Shown here one piece after another: positions 41,687 through 51,700 of a stretch of 64,000 nucleotides of DNA. The notes under the pieces are model-generated. The model had not been told where the DNA came from and searched no databases. It was given only the letters and a program-made list of their open reading frames with translations. A program made the translations under genes and the position numbers. This DNA comes from Campylobacteraceae bacterium (GTDB lineage: Bacteria > Campylobacterota > Campylobacteria > Campylobacterales > Arcobacteraceae). The DNA is taken from NCBI GenBank assembly GCA_013215945.1, contig JABSOM010000011.1:1-64000 (forward strand). Reading direction: 5' to 3'. How positions within the stretch are numbered: the stretch's first letter is position 1; every line of letters starts with the position of its first letter.

Positions 41687-42355
41687 TTAGTATGTATTGA
41701 ATTTATATCCTAAACCTTTTATCGTTTCTATACAAGATTTTGAGATGGATTTTCTTATATTCTTAATATAACTTCTTATTGTTGAAATGCTTGGCTCATG
41801 TTCAAAGTTCCATAGATTTACAATTAATTCATCAATCGAGATTGTTCTATTGGTATTAAGCAAAAAATATTTAATAATTTCGGCTTCTTTTTTTGGAATC
41901 TTAATATGTTTTTTATCTTTTATAATACTCATATTTCGAACATCAAATGAAATTATTTCATTTATTCGAATATAGTTATTCGTATCAATACTATACATTT
42001 TTTTTATATAATTTATTCTTGAATTTAATTCACTAAATGAAAATGGTTTTTTTATAAAATCATCAGCTCCAATTTCAAATGCTTTTGATATTTGATCTGT
42101 ATTTGTTACTGAAGTAACAAATATCGCAGGTGTGGTGTATCCAGACTTTCTAAAGTCATTTAATAGATCAATTCCAGATATAAGAGGGACATGAATATCT
42201 AAAATGAGTAAATCATACTTATATGTGTAAATTAATTCTTCAGCTTCCTCCCCTGTATAAGTTTGGACGACAATATAATTGAGACTTTCTAAATATTCTT
42301 TAATTATTTCATTAAATATTAAATCGTCTTCTAATAATAAAATTTTCATCTTCAT
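41687..42355 (-). CDS. OmpR-family response regulator
   Basis: A 222-residue regulator: receiver domain with LLEDD, phospho-acceptor Asp53 in LDIHVP, TSVT and KKPFS, and an OmpR-type winged helix ending in TIKGLGYKFN. It has AAGGAATGAAG before the ATG. It is divergent from the porin gene at 42508 and is the nearest intact partner for the kinase at 44042, whose own regulator gene is broken. Control of the porin is inferred from position. Confidence 0.9.
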   Translation of the reverse strand: MKMKILLLEDDLIFNEIIKEYLESLNYIVVQTYTGEEAEELIYTYKYDLLILDIHVPLISGIDLLNDFRKSGYTTPAIFVTSVTNTDQISKAFEIGADDFIKKPFSFSELNSRINYIKKMYSIDTNNYIRINEIISFDVRNMSIIKDKKHIKIPKKEAEIIKYFLLNTNRTISIDELIVNLWNFEHEPSISTIRSYIKNIRKSISKSCIETIKGLGYKFNTY

Positions 42356-42507
42356 TCCTTTATTATCAAAAATAATACCATCTTATGAGTGGAGTTAATG
42401 TGTAAGAGACTCCATGTTAACGCCATTTTAACTTGTTATAATTTCTTCAATTTACTATTAAACTTATATCTTAAGTGGTAAATATATCAATATATTTAGG
42501 AGAATAA

Positions 42508-43662
42508 ATGAAAAAAATAGCAAAAATATCTTTTGTTGCAGTACTGGCAATGGCAGGTTTTACATCAAATGCAATGGCTGCAGATTCAATCAAAGAAGCA
42601 TTTTCAAAGGGTAAAGTAAAAGGTTCTTTAAAATCTTATTATTTTGTGCAAAATTTTGATAATGTTAGTTCTAATGACAGTAGTATTTGGGTAAATGGTG
42701 GCTCTTTAAACTATATTACTGATTCATACAACGGTTTAGTACTAGGTACTACATTTCAAGCATCAAGTGTAGCTAGTATTGATGATACTGCCGGAAAAAC
42801 AAAAAATACAATGGATATTTCAGGTGCTTTATTATCAGAAGCTTATTTAGCCTATACTCAATCTAATACAACAGTAAAAGCTGGTAGACAATTTTATTCA
42901 AGTCCTTTAGTAGGTGGTTCGGGTTCAAGAATGATAAGGGAATCTTTTGAAGCATTATTTTTAACTAACACTGATTTACCCAATACTACTATTACTGTAG
43001 GACACCTTGCCAAATATCAAAAAAGATCTGATGGCGCTGGAAATGTTGGTAAGTTTAATAATATCTCAGATGATGGTGTATTTACCGTATATGCTCAAAA
43101 TAATTCAATTGAAAACTTAAGAATTAGAGCACAGTATGCAGGGGATAAGGAAACTGCTGATGTTATATATCTCGATGCAAAATTTAATATGGGTGATTCT
43201 TATATAGCAGCACAATATTATGGTACTTCGTATGAATCATCGTATTCAAACGATGAAAACGCAAAATTTCTAGGTTTTAAAGTAGGAACAAAAATATCTG
43301 AACTAGGCTTGTTTGCAGCTTACACTACAACGGGTGATTCTCCAACTCTTAGAGGTTTTGGACAAGGTCCTTATGATACATTTACTTCAAATACAAAAAC
43401 TGCAGGAGCAGATGCATATAAAGCGGATACTGATTCATATCAAGTAGGAGCTTCTTATAAATTTTCAGACTTGCAAAGCAAAGTTAGATATTCTTCTTAT
43501 GATGTACAAGCAGCCAATTCTGATTTAAATGAAATTACAATTAATTTGGAATACAAGTTTTCAAAAGAGTTTAAAGTACAAGTCGATTATTCAATTCTAG
43601 ATTATGAAGATAATATAAAAGACGCGACAGACTTCAGAACAAAACTTATCTACTCCTTCTAA
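42508..43662 (+). CDS. OprD-family outer membrane porin
   Basis: A 384-residue outer-membrane protein. The signal peptide is MKKIAKISFVAVLAMAGFTS-NAMA with cleavage near residue 24. The mature part has the OprD-like layout of Campylobacterota: GSLKSYYFVQNF at the start, LLSEAYLAYTQSNTTVKAGRQFYSSPLVGGSGSRM (spread over residues ~111-145), and alternating hydrophobic strands through to a C-terminal aromatic residue (LIYSF), needed for barrel insertion. It would form a channel for small solutes. AGGAGAATAA precedes the ATG; a strong terminator follows. Confidence 0.9.
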   Translation: MKKIAKISFVAVLAMAGFTSNAMAADSIKEAFSKGKVKGSLKSYYFVQNFDNVSSNDSSIWVNGGSLNYITDSYNGLVLGTTFQASSVASIDDTAGKTKNTMDISGALLSEAYLAYTQSNTTVKAGRQFYSSPLVGGSGSRMIRESFEALFLTNTDLPNTTITVGHLAKYQKRSDGAGNVGKFNNISDDGVFTVYAQNNSIENLRIRAQYAGDKETADVIYLDAKFNMGDSYIAAQYYGTSYESSYSNDENAKFLGFKVGTKISELGLFAAYTTTGDSPTLRGFGQGPYDTFTSNTKTAGADAYKADTDSYQVGASYKFSDLQSKVRYSSYDVQAANSDLNEITINLEYKFSKEFKVQVDYSILDYEDNIKDATDFRTKLIYSF

Positions 43663-43697
43663 AAATATAAAAGAGAAATTCTCTCTTTTATATTTTT
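43661..43697 (+). terminator. Rho-independent terminator of the porin gene
   Basis: AAAATATAAAAGAGA and TCTCTTTTATATTTTT form a long stem with a five-base loop, ending in T residues, just after the stop codon. Confidence 0.8.
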
Positions 43698-43826
43698 CAA
43701 ATAATGAATAAATTATAATATTTTTATCCTAATTATATTGTAGAGAATTAACTTTAAAATATATTTGTTTTTATAAACTTTGCTTTATAATATAGTTTTT
43801 TTAGATAAAAATAGTTTTCTTATTTT

Positions 43827-44058
43827 AAAGAGAATGAAAAAGTAAAAATATCATAGAAGGAAGTTGAAATTCTGCAATATCCAGTTACTTATGAACATAA
43901 AGCCATATCTCTTGATGCATTATCTTGAACCTATGTGTATTATAAAAGTACCCCACAATAATCAACAAATAAGAGCGTACATCAAGAATCCCAGTGAAAT
44001 TTTAGGTGCTAATTATATTTTAAATGTAAAAGGAGTAGGTTATCGATTTAACAAATAG
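43827..44058 (+). pseudogene. Remnant of an OmpR-family response regulator gene
   Basis: The C-terminal winged-helix domain is recognisable but broken. In one frame (43827 on) the sequence reads K-E-N-E-K-V-K-I-S, stop, K-E-V-E-I-L-Q-Y, then TYEHKAISLDALS before another stop. The last part (IRAYIKNPSEILGANYILNVKGVGYRFNK, at 43970-44058) continues in another frame. The receiver domain is absent. It stands where a cognate regulator gene would precede the kinase at 44042. The open frame from 43864 is a by-product of the frameshift. Confidence 0.75.
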
Positions 44059-45190
44059 TGAAAAATGGACATTACTAAGATTTTTAGGGCTGTACCTGGG
44101 ATCATCTTTGATATTAATGATTTTTGTAGCGTTTTTTTACTATAAGAGTGAACAAAATCTTTATTATGATTTAGTGAAATCACAAATGCATAAAAAAGCA
44201 GCACTCATTTCTGCCAAAATTATTTATGCACATATGCTAAATAAAAAACTTGATGCTAATGATTTATTAAAAAATAAAGACTATCAAATATCTTTATATA
44301 ATAGTAACAAAAAAGAGTTATATGGCAACATTGAAGAAAAAATTGATTTTACAAATGAGTTTTACAAAAATAACAATCATTATATTTTAATTGATAATTC
44401 TCCCTTAGGTCATTTAGGCATATTTTATATCTCTATTAAAGAGAATCTTTTTTTTGAAAAAATGAAGAACTTACAAATAAATATAATCATCTTTTTTATC
44501 ATAATATATTCAATTATTTCGTTAATTGGATTTTATTTAGCAAAATTATTTCTAAAGCCAATAAGAGATGAAAGAGAGAAGTTAAATAATTTTATAAAAG
44601 ATACAACACATGAATTAAATACTCCCATATCAGTTATTTTAATGTCAACGGAGTCAAATGGTTTGAATGAAAAACAAATTGAACGAGTGAGATTAAGTGC
44701 CAAAAGAATTTCTGAGATTTATAAAGATTTGATATATATTTTTCTACAAAACCATAAAAATGATAAAAAAGTTGAATTACTTAACTTAGGAGAGGTTATT
44801 GATGAGCAACTAAAGTATTTCATTCCTCTTTCTTCACAAAAAAGAATTGAAATTAATATTATAAAAGAGGATTTTTTTTATAAAATAAATAAGGAAGATT
44901 TTATACGATTATTTAATAATATTATGTCTAATGCTATTAAATATAATAAAGTGAATGGTTCCATTAATATTTGTGTGAACAAAAATTATATTACTATAGA
45001 AGATACGGGTATAGGAATTTCAAAAAATAAACTTAAAGACATTTATAAAAGATATTATAGAGCAACGAAAGTGCAAGGTGGTTTTGGAATAGGCTTAAGT
45101 ATAGTTAATCATATCTGCAAAACTTATGATATTACACCAAAAGTAACATCTAAGAAAAAAATTGGGACTTTGTTTCTTTTAAAATTTTAA
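44042..45190 (+). CDS. Sensor histidine kinase whose regulator gene is broken
   Basis: A membrane kinase of ~382 residues. TM1 (LRFLGLYLGSSLILMIFVAFFYY), a short periplasmic part, TM2 (~residues 138-162), H-box DTTHELNTPISVI with His190, N-box (NNIMSNAIKYNK), and DTGIGIS / FGIGLSIV. The frame is open from 44039 and matches the usual family N-terminus (SEKWTLLRFLGLYLGSS) upstream of the first ordinary start (TTG 44108). ATC at 44042 stands six bases after AAAAGGAG; a former TTG at 44048 now reads TTA. Either an AUC start is used or expression is impaired. Confidence 0.85.
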   Translation: MDLTNSEKWTLLRFLGLYLGSSLILMIFVAFFYYKSEQNLYYDLVKSQMHKKAALISAKIIYAHMLNKKLDANDLLKNKDYQISLYNSNKKELYGNIEEKIDFTNEFYKNNNHYILIDNSPLGHLGIFYISIKENLFFEKMKNLQINIIIFFIIIYSIISLIGFYLAKLFLKPIRDEREKLNNFIKDTTHELNTPISVILMSTESNGLNEKQIERVRLSAKRISEIYKDLIYIFLQNHKNDKKVELLNLGEVIDEQLKYFIPLSSQKRIEINIIKEDFFYKINKEDFIRLFNNIMSNAIKYNKVNGSINICVNKNYITIEDTGIGISKNKLKDIYKRYYRATKVQGGFGIGLSIVNHICKTYDITPKVTSKKKIGTLFLLKF

Positions 45191-45316
45191 CTACTATCTC
45201 AAAAATAAATTGCAAACTTTTAAGCATAAAAAGAAAATAATAATTTAGCTCAAGTACTGGAAAAAATAGTTTTGTGTTTAAGTTTGTTAACAAGTACAGC
45301 TCTAATGACATCTAAA

Positions 45317-45460
45317 AGATAAGCCTTAGGCTTATCTTTACTATTGTTTTAAAATATGAACATCTCTTTGTGGAAAAGGTATGGTGATTTTATTATGATC
45401 AAGCGCTTTTTTCGCATTCTCTTGAATGCCAAAATACACATCCCAATAATCTTCACATTT
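45317..45460. repeat. 144-bp direct repeat, right copy (with mscS terminator)
   Basis: Right-hand partner of 41214-41357; same length and orientation. It contains the terminator AGATAAGCC-TTA-GGCTTATCT (45317-45337) and the 3' end of the intact mscS. Confidence 0.85.
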
Positions 45461-46147
45461 ACACCAAGGCATCATTAATAAATTTACAGATGAATCTGCT
45501 AAAGCATTAACACCAATGGCCGGTGCTGGGTCTTTTAATACTAATTTATGATCATTCATCATTTTTAATAAAACTTCTTTTGCATCATCAATAGAGGAAT
45601 CATAAGAAATGCCAACTTCTAAATCAACTCTTACAGTTCCATTGGCTGAAATGTTTGTAATAGCATTAGAAGAAACGGCTGAGTTTGGTAGAATAATTGT
45701 TTTGTTTTGGAAAGTAGTTAAAATAGTATTAAAAATTTGAATTTCTTTTACAATTCCAAGTGCCCCTTGTGATTCAATTAAATCTCCTACTTTATAGGGT
45801 TTAAATATAAGTAATAAAACTCCCCCTGCAAAATTAGACAGTGATCCTTGCAGTGCTAAACCAACAGCTAGGCCAGCAGCTCCAAGTACTGCAATAAAAG
45901 AAGTAGTAGCAATTCCTATCATTGAAGCAACGGAGATGAAAAGCAGAATTTTTAATACCCAAGAAAGTAAACTTTTTGTAAAGGGAATAAGTGTTTCATC
46001 TACTTTAGCTTTTTTCATTAAAGAAGATACTAGGTTCGTAAAAAAACCAATTAAAAGCAAACCAAGTACAAGTACAACAATTGAGAGTATTAACTTAGGT
46101 GCATAATCCATAGTTAAAAGTAAAATTTCGTCAAAATATTCTTCCAT
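45341..46147 (-). CDS. mscS: Small-conductance mechanosensitive channel MscS
   Basis: A 268-residue inner-membrane channel that opens under membrane tension. It has three membrane helices; the pore-lining TM3 has the characteristic Gly/Ala repeat (GAAGLAVGLALQGSLSNFAGGVLLLIFKPYKVGD, residues ~93-126). The cytoplasmic beta domain carries N-T-I-L-T-T-F-Q-N-K and LPNSAVSSNAITN, and the C-terminus ends in ITIPFPQRDVHI, typical of MscS. AAGGAAAAA precedes the ATG. It is convergent with the kinase block that appears to have been placed against its 3' end. Confidence 0.95.
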   Translation of the reverse strand: MEEYFDEILLLTMDYAPKLILSIVVLVLGLLLIGFFTNLVSSLMKKAKVDETLIPFTKSLLSWVLKILLFISVASMIGIATTSFIAVLGAAGLAVGLALQGSLSNFAGGVLLLIFKPYKVGDLIESQGALGIVKEIQIFNTILTTFQNKTIILPNSAVSSNAITNISANGTVRVDLEVGISYDSSIDDAKEVLLKMMNDHKLVLKDPAPAIGVNALADSSVNLLMMPWCKCEDYWDVYFGIQENAKKALDHNKITIPFPQRDVHILKQ

Positions 46148-46287
46148 TATTTTTCCTTTAAATAAGTTATTTCATTATTTGATTTATATGATAACTAAAG
46201 ATAACTTTATATCAAGGTTAACCGTTTTAGTATAAATTATACTTATGCTGTTTTATGATAAAATACGCTCAAATAAAAAGGATATTT

Positions 46288-46572
46288 ATGGCAAATGCTA
46301 GTGCAAGACATATATTGGTTTCAGATGAAAACTTATGTAAAGAATTAAAAGAAAAAATAAATTCAAAAGAAACAACATTTGAAGCAGCAGCTTCAGAATT
46401 CTCAACGTGTCCATCCGGACAAAGTGGGGGAGATTTAGGTAATTTTACTCCTGGACAAATGGTTCCTGAGTTTGATGTAGTTGTTTTTAATGAAGCAGTA
46501 AATGAAGTTCATGGACCTGTTAAAACAGATTTTGGTTTTCATTTAATTGAAATCACTTCAAGAGAAGACTAA
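46288..46572 (+). CDS. ppiC: Parvulin-type peptidyl-prolyl isomerase (first of a tandem pair)
   Basis: A 94-residue cytoplasmic rotamase close in size to E. coli PpiC. The ATG at 46288 follows AAAAGGATATTT; an upstream ATG at 46255 has no such site. Motifs: ARHILVSDE (residues 5-13), FEAAASEFSTCPSGQSGGDLGNFTPGQMVPEFD and GPVKTDFGFHLIEI. No signal peptide. A terminator separates it from the second copy. Confidence 0.93.
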   Translation: MANASARHILVSDENLCKELKEKINSKETTFEAAASEFSTCPSGQSGGDLGNFTPGQMVPEFDVVVFNEAVNEVHGPVKTDFGFHLIEITSRED

Positions 46573-46573
46573 A

Positions 46574-46610
46574 AATAAAAGAGAATAAAAACTCTTTTAT
46601 TCTCTTTATC
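46574..46610 (+). terminator. Rho-independent terminator after the first parvulin gene
   Basis: AATAAAAGAG (46574-46583) and CTCTTTTATT (46592-46601) with a short A-rich loop, followed by CTCTTTATC. Confidence 0.6.
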
Positions 46611-46641
46611 TATGGTATTATGTCGCTTTTAAAGGATATAC

Positions 46642-46923
46642 ATGATAAAAGCAACTGCCAGACATATACTGGTAAAACAAAATAAACTAGCACTCAAGAT
46701 TAAAAAAGAAATACTTAATAATACGCTTACTTTTGAAAAAGCAGCCAAAAAATATTCACGTTGTTCTTCTAAAAAATCCAATGGAGATTTAGGTACATTT
46801 TCACAAGGTGAAATGGTAAAAGAATTTGATGAAATTGTATTTAAAGAAAGATTAAATACTTTACATGGCCCTATTAAAACGCAATTTGGCTTTCATTTAA
46901 TAGAAATTACTTCACGCACTTAA
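46642..46923 (+). CDS. Parvulin-type peptidyl-prolyl isomerase (second of a tandem pair)
   Basis: A 93-residue paralogue of the protein at 46288, alignable over its whole length (ARHILVKQNK, FEKAAKKYSRCSSKKSNGDLGTFSQGEMVKEFD, GPIKTQFGFHLIEITSR). It is more basic than its neighbour. AAAGGATATAC precedes the ATG. Its 3' end overlaps the convergent HD-domain gene by four bases. Confidence 0.92.
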   Translation: MIKATARHILVKQNKLALKIKKEILNNTLTFEKAAKKYSRCSSKKSNGDLGTFSQGEMVKEFDEIVFKERLNTLHGPIKTQFGFHLIEITSRT

Positions 46924-48611
46924 ATAAAAATATCAAAAAGAATTTTTTTAAGTTCTACTTTCATTTTATTCGTTATTGTTTTTTTATTAATATATAAGAA
47001 AAAGGGAACGGTATTAGACATAGACTGTTTTAAACGTTTTCGCAAAGTTGAAACTTCATCCAATAAAATAAGATTTTCTCCATCAAAAATTTTAAAGTCT
47101 TTTGATAAACCCAAAGAAAAAGAAACAATTTGATAGGAAATAAAACGGCTTGGATTTTCATATTTTAGAATAAAACTATCAAGTGCATCTTGAAGTTTGA
47201 TTCTTCTTAGAGGAGTAATATATCCAAAACTTTCTCTAAATTTATATCGCTCAAGGGTTGAAAAATCTAATACTTTATAAAATTCATTTAAATTTTTCCA
47301 AGAAGAAGAAAAAACTCTTTTCCCAAAAAGAATTTCTTCAAAACATAAAAGATATTTTTTATCTTGTTGTTGCAGTATTTCTTTATTTTTAATATCAAAG
47401 TATTCTTGTTTTAACAAGGAAATAAGCCAGTTTTCATCCAACATAGAAATAATATCTAGTTTTTTTTCTTCATCTTTTTCTCGATGAAATGTCCACAACA
47501 TAGCAATATTATCTGATATTTTAGCCCCTTCTTTATTCTCTTCTTTAAAATACTTTCTTGAAACATAATAAATGACATTTTCTAATAAAGCATCTGTTTT
47601 GGAAATAGAGAAATTATAAATGACTTTTTTATATAAATTAAATCTCATCTCAAGCATATGTTCTATATCTATAAGACCCATATCAAAAAAACTCATTTCA
47701 AACTTATTGTTGTTTTTTACAAGTACTGTATGTTTTGTTATTCGAATATGATCATTGGGTCCTCCAATATAACCAGAAGCAACCATATCTCTATTAATAT
47801 AGTCTAACCTATCGGCATCTACAGTTCCAGATACTAAAGAGTGTAAAACCTTAAAATCAAAACCATACGCTTCTTTTTCTTCTAAAATAAGTTTAACTAT
47901 TTTGTGAATTAGTTTTAAATAAGCTTTATTCGCAATCTTCTCGTTTTTTAACTCATAATCAAAAAGGGTATCTACTAGAATATTTCCTATTCCTTCATGT
48001 AGTACATCTTCTTTATTATTTGTTATTTCTTCATAAATATTTCTAAAAAGTACTTCTTTTTCACCATTTTTAGTACTTTTCATATAGAGTTTGTTTAAGG
48101 CATTTTCCACTTGATGAGAAAAAGGCAAATGACCAACATCATGCAATAATCCAACCAATCTAAGAGCTTGAAGAATGATAATATAGGTATTTTTTTGTGC
48201 TTTGTTTTTTGTTGGAATCAAAAATTGAAAGAGGGCTTTATTTTCAAAATAAGCCAGACTTTGATTCAATGATATATCTAAATTTTCTTCTTCGATGATA
48301 GAATTAAGTGCATTTTTTAGATTTTTTAAAAAAGAATTTTTATCTTCTTTTCTTGCGTTTAAAAAAGCATTTTTTAACATATAAGAACTTAAGTGCATGG
48401 TTCCAAGTGAGTGGATATAACGTCTTGTTGTAATAGAAGGAAAAGAAAAATAAGCCAAAGCATTTTGTGTAATAAATTGCAAACGGTTAAGTATTTTTGT
48501 TTGTAATATTTTATCTTCTAGTTTGGTATATTCTATGTGATTATAAATAGTATCATTAATAAGCCTGTTTTGAATAATGTATCCTTTTAACATTTTGTTA
48601 ATTGATAACAT
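46920..48611 (-). CDS. HD-domain phosphohydrolase (dNTPase/SAMHD1-like)
   Basis: A 563-residue cytoplasmic protein. The HD signature is intact: RYIHSLGTMHLS (first metal-ligand His, ~residue 69), LLHDVGHLPFSHQVENAL (~residue 160) and GTVDADRLDYINRDMVASGY (~residue 262), the order and spacing of COG1078-type proteins related to dGTP triphosphohydrolases and SAMHD1. The C-terminal ~200 residues are not recognised. Nucleotide hydrolysis is likely; the substrate is not determined. Confidence 0.85.
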   Translation of the reverse strand: MLSINKMLKGYIIQNRLINDTIYNHIEYTKLEDKILQTKILNRLQFITQNALAYFSFPSITTRRYIHSLGTMHLSSYMLKNAFLNARKEDKNSFLKNLKNALNSIIEEENLDISLNQSLAYFENKALFQFLIPTKNKAQKNTYIIILQALRLVGLLHDVGHLPFSHQVENALNKLYMKSTKNGEKEVLFRNIYEEITNNKEDVLHEGIGNILVDTLFDYELKNEKIANKAYLKLIHKIVKLILEEKEAYGFDFKVLHSLVSGTVDADRLDYINRDMVASGYIGGPNDHIRITKHTVLVKNNNKFEMSFFDMGLIDIEHMLEMRFNLYKKVIYNFSISKTDALLENVIYYVSRKYFKEENKEGAKISDNIAMLWTFHREKDEEKKLDIISMLDENWLISLLKQEYFDIKNKEILQQQDKKYLLCFEEILFGKRVFSSSWKNLNEFYKVLDFSTLERYKFRESFGYITPLRRIKLQDALDSFILKYENPSRFISYQIVSFSLGLSKDFKIFDGENLILLDEVSTLRKRLKQSMSNTVPFFLYINKKTITNKMKVELKKILFDIFI

Positions 48612-48704
48612 ATTACTAAGCTACTCGTGAAGAGTAGCTTAATAATTATTTGTATTTTTTAATTTCTGCCGCATTAAAATGAGCTGCTATTATAAATAAA
48701 AGGC

Positions 48705-51700
48705 TTAAAGCTCATATTTACCTGCTTTAAAAAATATTGCATATAAAACTGGAACTAAAATTACAATTAATACCGTTGCAACCATGAGTCCAAATACAAT
48801 AGCTACAGCCATTGATCCAAAAAAAGCATCAAATATTAAAGGTATCATTCCTAAAGCAGTAGTTAAAGCTGCCATTGCGACAGGTCTTAATCTTGATAAT
48901 CCTGCTTCTAAAATAGAATCTAAAATGGGTTTTTCTTGATGTTCATTTAAAATAGTAATTTCATCAATAAGAACTATTGCATTTTTAATCAACATTCCTG
49001 ATAGAGATAAGAAACCAAGTAAAGACATAAAACCAAAAGCTTTATCAGTAATTAGTAAACCCCATACCACTCCAATTAAAGCAAAAGGAATAATCAACCA
49101 AATAATAAGTGGTTTTTTAAGTGAGTTAAATAAAGCAATTTTAATAAGAATCATTAAAAGTACAAATAAGGGCAAGGAAGCTATAATGGGACCTTGCGAT
49201 TTTTTTGTATCTCTAAATTCTCCATGCCATTCAATCCAATATCCCTCTTCAAATTTAATTTTATCAATTTGGGGTTTTACTGCATTTAATAAATCATTTG
49301 CAACACCACTGTGTACATCTGCATGAATAGTTAAGGCTTTTTTCCTGTTATATCTGTAAATAATATCATCTTCACTTAAGGTTTCAAAATGACTTATCAC
49401 TTGTCTTAAAGGAATATTTTCTCCCTTAGCAGGTGAGAATATCTGAATATTGTTCAAAGAACTTACATCATTTCTTATTCTATCTTGTGCTCTTAATACA
49501 ATGGGAATAAGACTGTCCTTCTCTCTATAAACACCGACTGTTCTTCCTTCAAAATTATCTTTTATGGCATCGCTTATATCTTTAGATGAAATACCATTAA
49601 GTGTTGCAACTTGATCTAAAACAACAGGCCTTATTACTTTAACTCGCTCACGCCAATCTGTTCTAAGACCTTTTGTTAAAGCATTTTTTTCAAATACTTT
49701 TAAAATCTCACTTTCATATTCTCTTATTTTATTTTCATCTTTTCCAAATATTTTTACCTGTACTTTCCCCCCTGAACCAGGTCCAAGTACAAATTTCCTA
49801 CCAAAAGCTTTAATGCTTGGGAAGTCTTTTTTTACTAAAATGTCTATATCACTAATAGTTCTATCAAGATTTTTAAAATCATCAATATCAATTAACATTT
49901 GAGCATAAGCAGAATTCTCTTTTTGGGGTGCATAGGTTAATATAAACCTAAGCGCTCCTTTTCCTACTATTGTTGTAGTATGCGTAACTCCTTGAATCTG
50001 TATAATCTTTTTTTGGATATTTTTTAAAATATTGGCAGTATTTTCAATTCTAGTACCTTGAGGCATCCAAAAATCAATCATCACTTGAGGTCTTGTGGAA
50101 TCTGGGAAAAAGCTTTTTTTAACATGTTTAAAATTACTTAAAGAAAAAACAAATAAAACAATAACACCTAGAATTACTAACCAGCGTTTATTAATACATA
50201 TTTTTAAAAAACGTGCATACATATTGTAAAATTTTGTATCAAAAGGATCTTTTGTTTCTTTGTTTTTATTGCTTTTTAAAAATTGCACTCCTAATAAAGG
50301 AGTAACAGTAACAGCAGTTACCCAAGAAAACGCAAGAGAAATCATAACAACTTGGAATAAGGATCGACAAAACTCACCCGTAGCATTATCCAATGTTCCA
50401 ATAGCTCCAAAAGCCATTATTGCAATAATAGTAGCTGCAAGAAGGGGAGTGGATGTTTGTTTGACTACTTCTGCTGCTGCGTATTCTTTTCCATCTCCTT
50501 TTGCTATTTTAATAAGCATTCCATCAATTATTACTATGGCATTATCTACAAGCATTCCAAGGGCTATAATCAATGCCCCTAAAGAAATTCGCTCTAAGGA
50601 TATGCCTAAAGCTAGCATGAAAATAAAAGAACCAAGAATAGTAAGTATTAAAACAAAACCAATAATTAACCCAGATCTAAGCCCCATAAATAGAAGTAAT
50701 ACAGCTACAACAATTACAACAGCAGCTATTAAGTTCATAATAAAATCATTAATAGAAATATCAACACTTTTTGCTTGATCCGAGATCATACCAATTTCCA
50801 TACCTAAGGGCATAAGATATTTGAGTTCCTCTAATCTCTTATTGAGTGCTTCTCCCATATTTAATACATTACCACCCACTCTTGTAGATATACCAATAGC
50901 TATTGCTTTTTTCCCATCATAAGATAAATAAGCAGATGAAGGATTTTTGTAATCTCTTTTAATACTTGCTATGTCTTTTAAAAAGATTTGTGCGTTAGAG
51001 TTTGAACCTCTGATCATTATATTTTCAAAATCTTTGACTGAATCTACTGTTGTTTTAGGTCTTATTTTAATAAATTCATTGCCAATATTAACAGAACCTG
51101 CATCTGAGATTATATTTTTATTTTGTAATTGGGCAATAATCAAATCTTTGGAAATACCAAGTTTTGCTAATCGATCACGGTTAAGTTCAATATAAATAAC
51201 TTCATCTTGTGTTGCAAAAAGATCGACCTTTCCAACATCTTTTACTAAAATAAGTTCTTTTTTTAAGATTTTGGCATAATCTTTTAGTTCTTTATAGGAA
51301 TATTCATTTCCAGTGATACTTAAAAACATTCCATAAACATCACCATAATCATCTTTAACTATTGAAGGATAAACAGAAGGAGGCAAAGAATTTTGAACAG
51401 AATCTACTTTTCTTCTTAGTTCATCCCAAACTTGGGGCAGGGTATTTTTGTCATAATTGTCTTTAATTGAAACCGTAATGATTGACATTCCTGTAGAAGA
51501 TTTAGATACGAGTTTATCTAATTGCCCCAAGCGCTGAATAGCTTCTTCTAATTTATTCGTAACTTCTTCTTCCACTTCTTTTGCACTTGCTCCTGGATAA
51601 GATGTAATGATTAACGCATCTTTAATAGTAAAAGGAGGATCTTCTAATTTTCCTAGTTTTTCATAAGAAAGTGCACCAAATGCCAAAATGACTACAGTAA

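Noticed and set aside
43864-44058. 64-codon open frame read as an intact small protein
   Set aside because: Only its last ~30 residues look like protein; the first half is an out-of-frame reading of a decayed response regulator domain, so it is treated as part of a pseudogene.
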